NCBI RefSeq assembly: GCF_030380735.1
Contig: NZ_JAUDRZ010000025.1
Span: 62,001 to 126,000 of the forward strand
Direction of reading: 5' to 3'
Origin: Rhizobium sp. S152
GTDB taxonomy: Bacteria; Pseudomonadota; Alphaproteobacteria; Rhizobiales; Rhizobiaceae
DNA length: 64,000 bases
Below, one piece after another: positions 17,859-26,411 of this stretch. Position 1 is the stretch's first letter. Each line of letters opens with the position of its first letter. Below the pieces are notes generated by a model. The model was not told the DNA's origin, did not search any database, and was given only the letters and a program-made list of their open reading frames with translations. The translations under genes were made by a program, and so were the position numbers.

Positions 17859-17890
17859 AAAAGCCCTTGGAGTCGCGGCCAAGGGCTTTT
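17859..17890. terminator. orphan bidirectional terminator-like hairpin
   Basis: AAAAGCCCTTGG (17859-17870), loop of 8, CCAAGGGCTTTT (17879-17890): a perfect 12-bp inverted repeat with A and T tails, so it could terminate in both directions. No gene clearly ends here: the exonuclease starts just to the left and the diguanylate cyclase ends 550 bp to the right. It may end a small RNA or be left from a deleted gene. Confidence 0.7.
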
Positions 17891-17948
17891 CTGTGCCAAT
17901 CCATTGACAGAGAACGTCACTGAGTTGCTGAACAGACGTCCCAGGTGG

Positions 17949-18279
17949 CTAACCTAGTTGCGACTTATCGGTTCCGAAAAAGTTCTTGGAAATGCGCTGG
18001 AGATGCCGTTGACGGTGGATCGAACGTTTCCAGTGCCCGCCGGGCTTCCAGAGCGTTAAGAGCCCGGCCCAGAGCTTTTCGGGCCCCCGCCTGCGCTGGT
18101 GAAAACAGAAGCCTTGTCTGCGGCACTCGAAGAGGCAGATCGAATGGTCGATGTTCTGAACCTTGGTGATGTAAACAGGCGAGGCCAACTCCATCGCTGG
18201 CGTTAGAGCCCCCGCTAGGCCTGGCGGCTGATCTTCCCTCTCCACCGTTCATGCCGAACATCGCTGATGCGTGGAGCAT
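17949..18279 (-). pseudogene. possible degraded small gene
   Basis: Two overlapping minus-strand frames look protein-like only in part. One contains MELASPVYITKVQNIDHSIC then LFECRR. The other, shifted, contains ARKALGRALNALEARRALET. A frameshift joining the two would give one small Cys-containing protein. I cannot identify it and the call is weak. The rest of 17788-18441 holds only the hairpin at 17859. Confidence 0.2.
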
Positions 18280-18441
18280 TGCTTAGGCTGGAGGCAACGC
18301 AGGCATTGGACGCCGAACGACACTTCATAAATAGTCGACGACAGCTTTCGACCAACTTTAGTTGCCACTTCCGCGCAAACCCTGTTGGGTGGTCGTCACC
18401 TTAAGCAGATTAAGGTGCGCAGTCGGTGATGACGGTCGTCG

Positions 18442-19530
18442 TTACGCCGCCACACGGTTTCGGCCGCCCCGCTTTGCCCTGTATAACGCGTCGTCGGCCC
18501 GGGTCATCACCGCTAGTAGATCCTCTGAACCGGACGCAACCGCAATGCCGATGCTTGTCGTCAATGCCATCCGCCTTCCGCTCCAGACTACCGGCTCACC
18601 CGCCAGTCGCTGTCGTATCTGATCGGCTCGCCAACACGCGTCGTTAACGTCAGAGGTCGCCAACAGAATACCGAACTCCTCACCGCCGATCCGAGCGATA
18701 AACTCATCCTTTCCAAGAAGTTCGCTGGCTCGATCTACAAATGTCTTCAGGGCCACATCGCCACCAGTGTGGCCGTAGGTGTCGTTGATAGACTTGAAGT
18801 GGTCGAGGTCCGCTAACAGCAATGCTCGGGCATTGAGAAGGTGACCGTCGGGGAACTTGCCCATGAGGCCTACTCTGTTCAAAGCCCCGGTCAGCTGATC
18901 AGTGACGGCGAGCCGCCGCAATTCGTCCCTCGCCTGCTCTTCCATGATGGCAAAAAGCCCGACGACAAATGCGTTATTCAGGACGAAGTCGCTAGCGAGG
19001 ATCAAAATGGACGAAGCCCGGCTGTCCGGATATGCGAGATCCAGGAAGAGCGACACCACATAGACCGGCGCGTAAGACAGAAGCACCCAGCCAACAGCCT
19101 TTCGAGCGAAACCATGCCCTTGGCGCAAGAAGTAAAGTCCGGTCACAGCAACATTGATCGCGAGTAAAGCGGTGGTGAATATGTTGGCGCCTGTTCTTGC
19201 GCCAATCGACGCCAAGACGACATGTCCAATGAATGTGGCTACGGGTGCAGCGGCAAGTGTCCAATGAAACGGCGGTCTCCCGTCCAAAGCTCGCGCCCCG
19301 GCCCACGTCAGTGAGATGTTTATCGACACCGCAGTCAGCAGCAGCGCAATACCAACGCTGTCTCTCGTCAGCGTGAATCCATAGACGGCTGCCGAGACCA
19401 GTAGCAGACTGGCCGCCCAGAGAAGGAGGTGTGTTTCTCGTCGACGATACCAGAGTGCTAGCAGCATACCTCCGTAACTCAGGTTAAGCAGCGCGTTGCA
19501 GAGATGTATGGTCGCGTAGTCTAGGGACAT
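18442..19530 (-). CDS. membrane-bound diguanylate cyclase (GGDEF)
   Basis: About 362 residues. The N-terminal half has roughly six to seven hydrophobic segments (for example LLLWAASLLLVSAAVYGFTL, FVLNNAFVVGLFAIMEEQ), followed by a GGDEF domain starting VTDQLTGALNR. The signature is RIGGEEFGILLA, a functional GGEEF variant, and ALLLADLDHFKSINDTYGH supplies the metal and substrate contacts. The product inhibitory site RxxD is not conserved (LGKD). It should make cyclic di-GMP at the membrane in response to an unknown signal. The ATG at 19530 was preferred over TTG at 19551. No partner genes. Confidence 0.9.
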   Translation of the reverse strand: MSLDYATIHLCNALLNLSYGGMLLALWYRRRETHLLLWAASLLLVSAAVYGFTLTRDSVGIALLLTAVSINISLTWAGARALDGRPPFHWTLAAAPVATFIGHVVLASIGARTGANIFTTALLAINVAVTGLYFLRQGHGFARKAVGWVLLSYAPVYVVSLFLDLAYPDSRASSILILASDFVLNNAFVVGLFAIMEEQARDELRRLAVTDQLTGALNRVGLMGKFPDGHLLNARALLLADLDHFKSINDTYGHTGGDVALKTFVDRASELLGKDEFIARIGGEEFGILLATSDVNDACWRADQIRQRLAGEPVVWSGRRMALTTSIGIAVASGSEDLLAVMTRADDALYRAKRGGRNRVAA

Positions 19531-19551
19531 TGCTCTTGGGAGGCCTTTCAA

Positions 19552-20128
19552 GTTCCGGCAAGCTTATCCGGTCAGCCTTAATAAAGCGTCGGTCCGGCCT
19601 AGTGAGATCGCTAGGCGCAGACTTCTAGTCGTGGCGCAAATGCCGTCGATACGCCCCTGAATTGGAGTGTTCAAGGCTGTCGAGATCGCAACTCGGACAG
19701 GTTGGGCGCTCGTTTGGCGTTTCGTTGCCCGCATCGAGAAACCGGAAAGATCGCTGCGTCCACCATCCCCGTCGTGTCCGGTTGACACAAGCTGCGACCT
19801 CATGAGGCAAACTTCGAGGACAGAGAACAGTTCCGCAATATCGCTTAGCACAGACCGTTGCCTTGCAATGTCTAGCGTGCCTTTGAGCGATCAAAAGCCA
19901 TTTCAGTCCCAAAAGTCGGAGACACACATCCACCCGGGCACGCGAGCGGATATAGGGAGTCCACTATGGTCCGGAGAGATTCGGTGTCCACGTCCCGAAA
20001 GGGAACTGCGGAACGAAGGGAGCAACCACGCTCCCTTTAGTCGTTTTGGGATGCCTCCACTCCGACACCAGCCGGTCGAGTAAATGTGACAGCCAGGCGG
20101 CTGGTCTCCGCCCAGGCACTAGAGAGTT
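19552..20128. other. gene-free stretch with a terminator-like hairpin
   Basis: About 575 bp without a convincing gene. AAGGGAGC (20016-20023) pairs with GCTCCCTT (20030-20037) and is followed by TAGTCGTTTT, a plausible plus-strand terminator. A plus-strand frame at 19667-20083 lacks any recognisable features and runs through this hairpin, so I do not call it. A small RNA ending at the hairpin is possible. Confidence 0.4.
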
Positions 20129-20551
20129 TTAGACCCCGAAGGTCACATGCCCTTCTTCATCGATCGGCCAAGCAGGATTGTGAGCGATTTCCCACGCGTG
20201 TCCGTCGGGATCAGCCACGTAGCCTCGGAAGCCGCCGTGAACGGGCGCGTCGGCCTTTCGCATCAGAGTTCCACCCGCCTGGATGAGCCGATCCATCAAA
20301 GGCTCGACCTCAGCTTGGCTCGCGACGTTGTGAGCCAACGAGTAGGCAGAAGGTGACGGCCCCGCCTTGCGCGACATGTCTTCTTCGAGCGAATCTTTCT
20401 TAAATGTGCCGAGAACAAAGCCATTCATCTGCCAGAAGATGATCTCCTCGTTTTCGAAGACCGGAGTCCAGCCAAACCCATCGGTATAGAATCTGCGGGA
20501 GAGTGCCAGATCAGAAATTCCAAGAGTGACTACTGAGATTTGATGTTTCAT
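20129..20551 (-). CDS. VOC (glyoxalase-fold) family protein
   Basis: 140-residue single-domain VOC protein: ISVVTLGISDLALSRRFYTD with GFGW, then EIIFWQMNGFVLGTF, and the second half ending GFRGYVADPDGHAWEIAHNP. The layout fits glyoxalase-like or antibiotic-binding small VOC proteins. Ligand unknown. The ATG at 20551 follows AAAGGTATTGGTC; the frame upstream of it is not protein-like. Divergent from the ku operon. Confidence 0.88.
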   Translation of the reverse strand: MKHQISVVTLGISDLALSRRFYTDGFGWTPVFENEEIIFWQMNGFVLGTFKKDSLEEDMSRKAGPSPSAYSLAHNVASQAEVEPLMDRLIQAGGTLMRKADAPVHGGFRGYVADPDGHAWEIAHNPAWPIDEEGHVTFGV

Positions 20552-20771
20552 GACCAATACCTTTCGTTCGCTGCGCACTGTTGCGCTGCGTTCAAGGTCT
20601 TGGGCCGCCGACGTACGACGGAAGAAACCGCGAGAGCGGCGCCAGGCCAACCTTCCTGACTTTAACCTGTTTTAGACACCGTGAATGTATCGCATCCCGG
20701 CAGTTGCGGCAACCTTTGAGCACCCTACGAGCACACAATCGCCAATCTCTACTGGAGCACCAGCGAGCTAC

Positions 20772-20797
20772 GGAACTTCAAGCGTCGCTCTGCAGTT
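20772..20797 (+). promoter_or_regulatory. possible EcfG-type promoter of ku
   Basis: GGAAC (20772-20776), 17 nt, AGTT (20794-20797), a 3-of-4 match at the -10 element to the GGAAC-N16/17-CGTT general-stress promoter. It lies 26 nt before the ku start. Confidence 0.4.
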
Positions 20798-20823
20798 TTC
20801 ACTTCGAAAGCTTGGAGAAAATC

Positions 20824-21699
20824 ATGGCGGATCATCGTGCTCAATGGAAAGGCCATCTTAAAATCGGCGAGGTCAGCTGCGCCGTGGGTCTGTACACCGC
20901 CGCCTCGACCTCGGATCGGATTAGCTTCCATATGTTGAATCAGAAGACCGGCAACCGTTTGAAACGCGAATTCATCGACAGCGAGACCGAGGAGCTGGTC
21001 GAGCGCGATCAGCAGGTAAAGGGTTTCGAGACCGGCAGCGGCGACTACATCATGATCGATCCTGAAGAGGTCGCGGCCGTCGTTCCGGACTCCGACAAAA
21101 TGCTGGAGGCCGAGGCCTTCATACCCTGCGGAAGCGTCGACGATGTCTATTTCGACAAGCCATACTACCTGGTGCCAGCTGACGACGAAGCCAATGATGC
21201 CTATTCGAGCATCCGAGATGCTTTGGTGAATACCAACGCCACCGCGATAGCGCGGACGGTGTTGTTTCGGCGCATCCGAACCGTGCTCATCAGGCCTCAC
21301 GGCAAAGGACTGATCGCGACGACCCTAAATTTTGATTACGAGGTCCGCTCCTCGAAGGATGCCTTCAAGGACGTGAAGAAGGTCAAGGTCGAAGGCGAAA
21401 TGCTCGACCTTGCGAAGCACATCATTGATACCAAGAAGGGCGACTTCGACCCTGCCAAGACTGACGACCGCTACGAGACCGCCCTCGCCACGCTTGTGAA
21501 GGCGAAGGCTGAGGGAAAGGCGCTGCCGAAACCTAAGCCGGTCAAGGTATCGAAGCCGAATGATCTCCTGAAAGCACTTCGAGACAGCGCAGGGATGGGC
21601 AAGGGTTCAGCCAAAAAGCCGAAGGCCGCCAACGCTAACAGCGGTAAAGGTAAATCTTCCACCAACAAGTCGAAAACCACTCAAAAGAAGGCGAGCTGA
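20824..21699 (+). CDS. ku: Ku DNA end-binding protein (first of two)
   Basis: 291-residue bacterial Ku. Ku binds double-strand break ends as a dimer and recruits LigD for non-homologous end joining. The start MADHRAQWKGHLKIGEV, the barrel motifs ISFHMLNQKTGNRLKREFI and SGDYIMIDPEEVAAV, and the bridge YYLVPADDEANDAY are typical. The last 60 residues form a Lys/Ser-rich tail that in other Ku proteins contacts DNA and ligase. The ATG at 20824 follows TTGGAGAAAATC; the open frame upstream is not protein-like. A second ku starts 2 bp after the stop, so the two subunits may heterodimerise. Confidence 0.93.
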   Translation: MADHRAQWKGHLKIGEVSCAVGLYTAASTSDRISFHMLNQKTGNRLKREFIDSETEELVERDQQVKGFETGSGDYIMIDPEEVAAVVPDSDKMLEAEAFIPCGSVDDVYFDKPYYLVPADDEANDAYSSIRDALVNTNATAIARTVLFRRIRTVLIRPHGKGLIATTLNFDYEVRSSKDAFKDVKKVKVEGEMLDLAKHIIDTKKGDFDPAKTDDRYETALATLVKAKAEGKALPKPKPVKVSKPNDLLKALRDSAGMGKGSAKKPKAANANSGKGKSSTNKSKTTQKKAS

Positions 21700-21701
21700 C
21701 C

Positions 21702-22517
21702 ATGGCGCCGCGTCGTCCTTATTGGAGAGGCTATCTCAAGCTTTCACTGGTTACCTGCCCTGTTGCCATGGTGCCCGCAACGTCGGAAAGCGCCAAGGTG
21801 CGCTTTCACACTTTAAACAAGGATACCGGCAATCGCGTCGTTTCCCAATATATCGACAGCGTCACCGGCAAGCCCGTGAAAGATGAGGATGAGGCAAAGG
21901 GATACGAGCGCGGCGAAGACGACTACGTCATTCTGACCGATGAGGACCTGGAAGCAGTTGAGCTGGAGACGGTCAGAACCATCGACATCGAGAAGTTCGT
22001 GCCGCGGGACAAGATCGAGTGGGTATATCTCGACACGTCCTACTATTTGACAGCGAACGAAAAGATCGGCGACGAAGCCTTCGCGGTCATCCGCGAGGCC
22101 ATGAAGGCTCAGGATGTGGTAGGCGTATCTCGCGTCGTCCTTGGCCGTCGTGAGCGTGCCGTGATCTTGGAGCCGCGCGGCGATGGCATTGTGGTTTGGA
22201 CCCTTAGGTTTGGTGACGAGGTCCGGCCAGAGAACGAATACTTCAGCAACATCGATAAGAAGTCAGACGCCCAGGGCGTCGCCGCGTTGGAAAAGGTCAT
22301 CAAGAAGCGGATCAAAGAGTGGTCGCCTGACATGGTGTCGGACCCGATCCAGGAAAGTTTGCTCAAGCTGATCGCTTCCAAGAAACGGGCCAAGAAGCCA
22401 ATCAAGAAGACAGCCTCTAAATCGGACAAGGCCGACAAACCCAGCAATGTCGTGAACATCATGGACGCTTTGAAGAAGTCCGTCGCGAAGGAGTTGAAAT
22501 CTCGAAAAGCGGGATAG
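21702..22517 (+). CDS. ku: Ku DNA end-binding protein (second of two)
   Basis: 271-residue Ku paralogue starting 2 bp after the first ku. It shows the same order of motifs: PYWRGYLKLSLVTCPVAM, VRFHTLNKDTGNRVVSQYID, DDYVILTDEDLEAVE, WVYLDTSYYLTANEKIGDEA, GVSRVVLGRRERAVILEPRG. Its C-terminal Lys-rich tail is shorter. Tandem divergent ku genes are known in rhizobia (several Ku proteins in S. meliloti), where heterodimers act in repair. Likely co-transcribed with the first copy. Confidence 0.93.
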   Translation: MAPRRPYWRGYLKLSLVTCPVAMVPATSESAKVRFHTLNKDTGNRVVSQYIDSVTGKPVKDEDEAKGYERGEDDYVILTDEDLEAVELETVRTIDIEKFVPRDKIEWVYLDTSYYLTANEKIGDEAFAVIREAMKAQDVVGVSRVVLGRRERAVILEPRGDGIVVWTLRFGDEVRPENEYFSNIDKKSDAQGVAALEKVIKKRIKEWSPDMVSDPIQESLLKLIASKKRAKKPIKKTASKSDKADKPSNVVNIMDALKKSVAKELKSRKAG

Positions 22518-22680
22518 CAGCTGCGACGCTGTTCGACTTCCGTTTTCGTTCTCAAAGTGTCGCTCCCTTCTCATTTTGGTGGGACCCTACACATTTCCTA
22601 GCTCGGGACGCCGCATGGCACATCCGCAACAAGGAGTCGCCAGTCGTTCACGTCGTCACCCTGCAGGGCTCAGCAACTCG

Positions 22681-22705
22681 GGAACCGTTTCGCGGTGTGC
22701 CCGTT
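22681..22705 (+). promoter_or_regulatory. EcfG/RpoE2-type general stress promoter
   Basis: GGAAC (22681-22685), 16 nt, CGTT (22702-22705): an exact match to the alphaproteobacterial general-stress sigma consensus GGAAC-N16/17-CGTT. It lies 24 nt upstream of the DUF1206 start, leaving a short leader with its GGGGAG ribosome site. Confidence 0.7.
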
Positions 22706-22729
22706 TACCGGCAGCGGGGAGATCGAAAA

Positions 22730-23542
22730 ATGAACGAACCAAAATTTGAATGGCTTGCTCGGGCAGGCTACAGCGCCAGGGGGATTGTCTTTCTGCTCGT
22801 GGCAGGGTTGGCTCTGTTTTCGAGCTTTGGTGGTGGCAAGCCGGACACCAAATCTGCGCTCGACGCGTTGCTTGAGCAGCCGTTTGGCAAATTATGGCTC
22901 GGACTGATAGGCCTGGGTTTGTTAGGGTTTGTGGCCTGGCGACTTGCCCAATCAATTGCCAACGCCGACAATCACGACGCAAGTGCAAAAAGTTATCTGA
23001 TCCGAGCTGCCCTTCTCGGAAGTGCCGTCAGCTATATCGGCCTGGCCATTTACGCCTTCAAAGGCGCGGTAGGAGTTGGATCAGCAGGCGGTGGTGGCGA
23101 AAAGGATCTTGCCGAGTGGGCGATGTCGCAACCGTTTGGTAGATATCTGGCCGCTGTCATCGGAGCCGGATTTGTGGTGGGCGGCATAGCGACCGCACTC
23201 AAAGGAATCTCTCAAAAGTTCGAAAGGTACCTGAAGCTCGGTCAAAGCCGACCGCTGACTCTGGTTTGTGTCTACGGCCTGGTTTCGCGCGGTACCGTCT
23301 TCGTGATCGTCGGGGTCTTCTTCTGTTACGCAGCATTCAGCGTTGACCCTGATCAAGCTGGCAGCATGAGTGATGCGCTGACTTTCGTGAGGCGGCTTCC
23401 GCTTGGCGGGGTATTGTATCTGGCGGTTGCAATAGGCCTTGCCGCCTTTGGAATCTATAATTTTGTCGAAGCGCGATATCGAACAGTATCCACTCCCAGC
23501 CTTTCCAAGGTGAAATCCGAACTGCCGTTACCTCATAGGTAA
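22730..23542 (+). CDS. DUF1206 membrane protein
   Basis: 270-residue protein with about six membrane segments arranged as three repeated hairpins (WLARAGYSARGIVFLLVAG, LIRAALLGSAVSYIGLAIYA, VYGLVSRGTVFVIVGVFF), each followed by a second helix after a QPFG or LPLG turn. This triple repeat defines DUF1206, whose function is unknown. The ATG at 22730 follows GGGGAGATC. The perfect EcfG-type promoter directly upstream suggests induction in stationary phase or osmotic/desiccation stress, together with the neighbouring repair genes. Confidence 0.9.
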   Translation: MNEPKFEWLARAGYSARGIVFLLVAGLALFSSFGGGKPDTKSALDALLEQPFGKLWLGLIGLGLLGFVAWRLAQSIANADNHDASAKSYLIRAALLGSAVSYIGLAIYAFKGAVGVGSAGGGGEKDLAEWAMSQPFGRYLAAVIGAGFVVGGIATALKGISQKFERYLKLGQSRPLTLVCVYGLVSRGTVFVIVGVFFCYAAFSVDPDQAGSMSDALTFVRRLPLGGVLYLAVAIGLAAFGIYNFVEARYRTVSTPSLSKVKSELPLPHR

Positions 23543-23711
23543 CAAGCCTTGAGGGAAACCTTGTCAACGTTGATGTCCATGACTGCTTTGCTGTCGGCGG
23601 CATTGGTGCTTGTTCACCCGACACGCGCTTCCACGGCCGGGGCATGCGCCTTGAATGCCGCCGCGTCAGTCTACGGGTGGTTGGAATTCCTGGTGTAGGA
23701 GGAGAAGAACT

Positions 23712-24584
23712 TTGGCCATCGCGAATGACCGTGACGATTTTGACAGCAGCAAGTTCTTTGCTGGGATCGCACGCGGCGTAGCTGGAGCGTTGCTATTTGC
23801 GCTGCCCATGTTGATGACGATGGAAATGTGGGAACTCGGCTTCTACATGGAACGAACCCGCCTTCTCCTACTCCTGATCATTAATATCCCCTTGTTGATC
23901 ATTCTTTCCGATAAGGTTGGCTTCGAGAAGACCTCGACTTGGCGACAGGCAATTCGCGACGCGAGCATCGCTTACGCGCTCGGGATTGTGGCCAGCGGAC
24001 TGATCCTTGTCGCGATGGGTGTGGTGACAGCGGGTCAATCAGTACACGAAGTTATGGGCATGATCGCGGTCCAGGCAGTCCCCGCCAGCATCGGCGCAAT
24101 GTTGGGTCGCAGCCAGCTTGGGGGTCAGCCAGATGATGATAATGGCGACGACGAGGACGGAGACAGTGCTGATCCTGTCCATGAACGCGAAACAAGCTAC
24201 GCGGGTGAGCTGTTTCTAATGGCGGTCGGCGCCCTCTTTCTGAACCTAAATGTCGCACCGACAGAGGAGATGATCCTCCTCTCTTACAAGATGACGCCGT
24301 GGCATGCCCTGGTTATCATCGCTGCGTCACTGGCAGTGATGCATGGGTTCGTATACGCCCTTTCGTTCAGAGGCAGCCACGACCTCGCCGAGGGCACACC
24401 GAGCTGGCATGCTTTCGTCCGCTTCACCCTCCCCGGCTACGTGATTGCTGGTCTGATTAGCGCCTATTGCCTTTGGACGTTCCACAGAACCGATGACGTC
24501 GGATCCACTCAGATTCTCATGGCTGTCGTCATCTTGAGCTTTCCCGGCGCCATCGGCGCAGCGGCCGCGCGACTGATTTTGTGA
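23712..24584 (+). CDS. TIGR02587 family membrane protein
   Basis: 290 residues from a TTG start preceded by a strong AGGAGGAGAAGAAC site; an upstream frame to 23655 is basic and unlike the family. Several membrane segments are seen: GVAGALLFALPMLMTMEMWE, LLLLLIINIPLLIILSD, IAYALGIVASGLILVAMGVV, LFLMAVGALFLNLNVAPTEE and more. A strongly acidic cytoplasmic loop (DDDNGDDEDGDSAD) lies in the middle. These features match TIGR02587, a family of unknown function nearly always paired with TIGR02588, as here (7 bp gap). Confidence 0.85.
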   Translation: MAIANDRDDFDSSKFFAGIARGVAGALLFALPMLMTMEMWELGFYMERTRLLLLLIINIPLLIILSDKVGFEKTSTWRQAIRDASIAYALGIVASGLILVAMGVVTAGQSVHEVMGMIAVQAVPASIGAMLGRSQLGGQPDDDNGDDEDGDSADPVHERETSYAGELFLMAVGALFLNLNVAPTEEMILLSYKMTPWHALVIIAASLAVMHGFVYALSFRGSHDLAEGTPSWHAFVRFTLPGYVIAGLISAYCLWTFHRTDDVGSTQILMAVVILSFPGAIGAAAARLIL

Positions 24585-24590
24585 GGCAAC

Positions 24591-25001
24591 ATGACCAAAA
24601 TCTCTGACGACAAGAACATCGAAGCAAGCGAGCCGCATTGGATCGAGTGGGCAACGGGCGCGGTTTCGGCGGTTATCGTTCTTGCCGTAATCGTTTGGAT
24701 CGGAAAAGACGCGATAGTAGACCGGAACGCGACACCCGATCTTAAAGGGGTAGTTCTCAAAACCGAAAAACGCAGCGATGGCGTTCAGGTTCTCTTTGAA
24801 ATCCGCAATGACTCCAGCGCCACCGCGTCCCAAGTGAACGTTCAGGGTGAAATTTCGGATGGAGAGACCGTCTTAGAACGTATCGGGACGGTTTTGGATT
24901 ACGTCCCCGGCCACTCAAAAGCCAAAGGCGGTATGGTCTTCCGTCAAGATCCAACCGGCAAGATGATCACTGTGCGAGCGGATGGTTTTGCTGAACCCTA
25001 A
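24591..25001 (+). CDS. TIGR02588 family protein
   Basis: 136 residues: one N-terminal membrane segment (AVSAVIVLAVIVWIGKDAIV) and a periplasmic beta-rich domain (VQVLFEIRNDSSATASQVNV, ISDGETVLERIGTVLDYVPG, GGMVFRQDP) of FxxG/Ig-like type. It matches TIGR02588, found beside TIGR02587. The pair probably forms one membrane complex of unknown function. A strong terminator follows at 25077. Confidence 0.85.
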   Translation: MTKISDDKNIEASEPHWIEWATGAVSAVIVLAVIVWIGKDAIVDRNATPDLKGVVLKTEKRSDGVQVLFEIRNDSSATASQVNVQGEISDGETVLERIGTVLDYVPGHSKAKGGMVFRQDPTGKMITVRADGFAEP

Positions 25002-25076
25002 CAGCAACGCGGGTTGCGTCTGAACGTGGTCCTAGTTAAGAGATTGCCGCCTCGCTTCGATGTAAGGTGGCAAGGG

Positions 25077-25105
25077 AAGGCCCGGCCTGCTTAGGACCGG
25101 GCCTT
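25077..25105 (+). terminator. rho-independent terminator after TIGR02588
   Basis: AAGGCCCGG (25077-25085) pairs with CCGGGCCTT (25097-25105), 11-nt loop. The A and T flanks would allow use from either side, but the T run is short. Confidence 0.8.
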
Positions 25106-25127
25106 TGCCGCTTAGGAACGCTCTGTC

Positions 25128-25352
25128 TCACGCTGGGGTTTTTGTCGCTTTCCGAAGCCATTGATCTGCGTTCGAGCCGCGACCTCGCTCACCTGGATCA
25201 AACCATATCCCGCCAAACTTCTCCATAAACGCAGACGCTCCCGCCTTCGTGGCAAAGCAGTGCACGTCATAGATTTGACCTTCATGCGTCACTGGTAAGA
25301 TTTCGCTGCAACGGAGCAACCGGGCGCAGAAATTTGCCTGCTCAGCAACCAA
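25128..25352 (-). CDS. small hypothetical protein
   Basis: 74 residues from a TTG start. Pattern VTHEGQIYDVHCFATKAGAS then FMEKFGGIWFDPGERG looks like a compact alpha/beta protein; not recognised. No clear ribosome site, so the start is uncertain and could be further downstream. Similar small one-domain proteins are common around rhizobial repair and stress genes. Confidence 0.45.
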   Translation of the reverse strand: MVAEQANFCARLLRCSEILPVTHEGQIYDVHCFATKAGASAFMEKFGGIWFDPGERGRGSNADQWLRKATKTPA

Positions 25353-25594
25353 GCTGTCACGGGCTGAATCGACTAGGAGCGCAACTTGATGGGGCCAACC
25401 TCAATTGATCGTTGAGATCGTCAGTTTCTTCGCCATTCCGGTAACCCTGCTTTTCCGTCAATTGATCGCCTTGACTCCTACAACAAAAAGAACAAATTAG
25501 GAACATTAGAGTGACCATCAAAACGTCTTTGACGAAGACGAACGCCAAAAGAAGTTTGACGCCAAGAAAACGGCAAAATGCTCAAGGAGCTACG

Positions 25595-25795
25595 ATGAGT
25601 GACATTGATCGTTCGACCCTACTGCGTGCCCCCATTCTTGTGGCCCGCAAATGCAGCTGCGGTGACTGGGCTGGTTTTGGTTTTGGCAAAGGCGTGCAAG
25701 AGTCGTGGTGGTGTTGGACGCATTATCCGTACAAGACGTCCGGTCGGTTGGAGGCCGCCGAGATCGCTGAGGCGCTATCCCGCAAAGTGGCATAA
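25595..25795 (+). CDS. small hypothetical protein
   Basis: 66 residues from the ATG at 25595, which follows AAGGAGCTACG; the longer frame from 25511 is basic and has no ribosome site. It contains a CSCGDWAGFGFG turn and an aromatic cluster (ESWWCWTHYP), with three cysteines that could bind a metal. No family recognised. A sequence at 25500 (GGAAC...CGTC) resembles a stress promoter but its spacing is too long. Confidence 0.5.
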   Translation: MSDIDRSTLLRAPILVARKCSCGDWAGFGFGKGVQESWWCWTHYPYKTSGRLEAAEIAEALSRKVA

Positions 25796-25815
25796 GCCCC
25801 CTCTCCCGCGTTGCC

Positions 25816-26340
25816 ATGGAAGATCGAAATGAAAGCTGGCGCAGAGGGATACGGTGGCTCTCGTTTTACAACGGCTGCAGCGTCGAGATCCGGTGCGCGG
25901 GATGCGGGATTAGCAAGAACGGTTCGGTAGAGCGGATCCTAACAGCTGTGGGGGACGTTGCTGTGAGCAGCCTCGCCGTCGCATTGGCTCGCGCCATGAA
26001 ATGCCCGCGCGTAGATCAGGGTGGACATATGGGCTGCCGATTGGAAATCCCATACAGCTCATTCAAGTCGGCCAGCCAAAAGCCCTCTCGTATAGACGCT
26101 CTGAAGCTGCCCGCAGATATGTACGTGCTGCCGGACATGGCTCTCGCGGAGGTGCCCGAGTGGTTCATCCTGTACGGCTTTTGCAAGTGTGGGTACTTTC
26201 GCGGGATTAACATCAAACAGACGCGGGCGAAGTTTCCCCCATCGTCCCGGACCAGTGAACTCGCCCGCTTCCTCCACTGCAAGCGGTGCGGCCGCAAGGG
26301 CGACAACAGGTTTACGTTCAAGCAGATGCTGAGGGACTGA
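25816..26340 (+). CDS. hypothetical protein with zinc-ribbon-like cysteine pairs
   Basis: 174 residues, not recognised. Cys pairs CAGCGI, CKCGYF and CKRCGRKGDNRFTF are spaced like zinc knuckles or ribbons, suggesting a metal-stabilised fold, perhaps nucleic-acid-binding. It begins 20 bp after the preceding small gene and may form an operon with it. No signal peptide. Confidence 0.5.
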   Translation: MEDRNESWRRGIRWLSFYNGCSVEIRCAGCGISKNGSVERILTAVGDVAVSSLAVALARAMKCPRVDQGGHMGCRLEIPYSSFKSASQKPSRIDALKLPADMYVLPDMALAEVPEWFILYGFCKCGYFRGINIKQTRAKFPPSSRTSELARFLHCKRCGRKGDNRFTFKQMLRD

Positions 26341-26411
26341 CTTGAGGTAATGTTACTACACTAGGCCAGACGGCAGTATTCGCGTGCTGGAACGAATCGC
26401 GCCCGAAACAA

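Noticed and set aside
19667..20083. A 138-codon plus-strand frame
   Set aside because: No domain, no ribosome site, and it runs through a terminator-like hairpin at 20016-20037.
24327..24833. A 168-codon minus-strand frame across TIGR02587/TIGR02588
   Set aside because: Antisense shadow of two recognised family members.
25500..25527. Stress-type promoter before the gene at 25595
   Set aside because: GGAAC is followed by CGTC only after 19 nt, outside the accepted 16-17 nt spacing.
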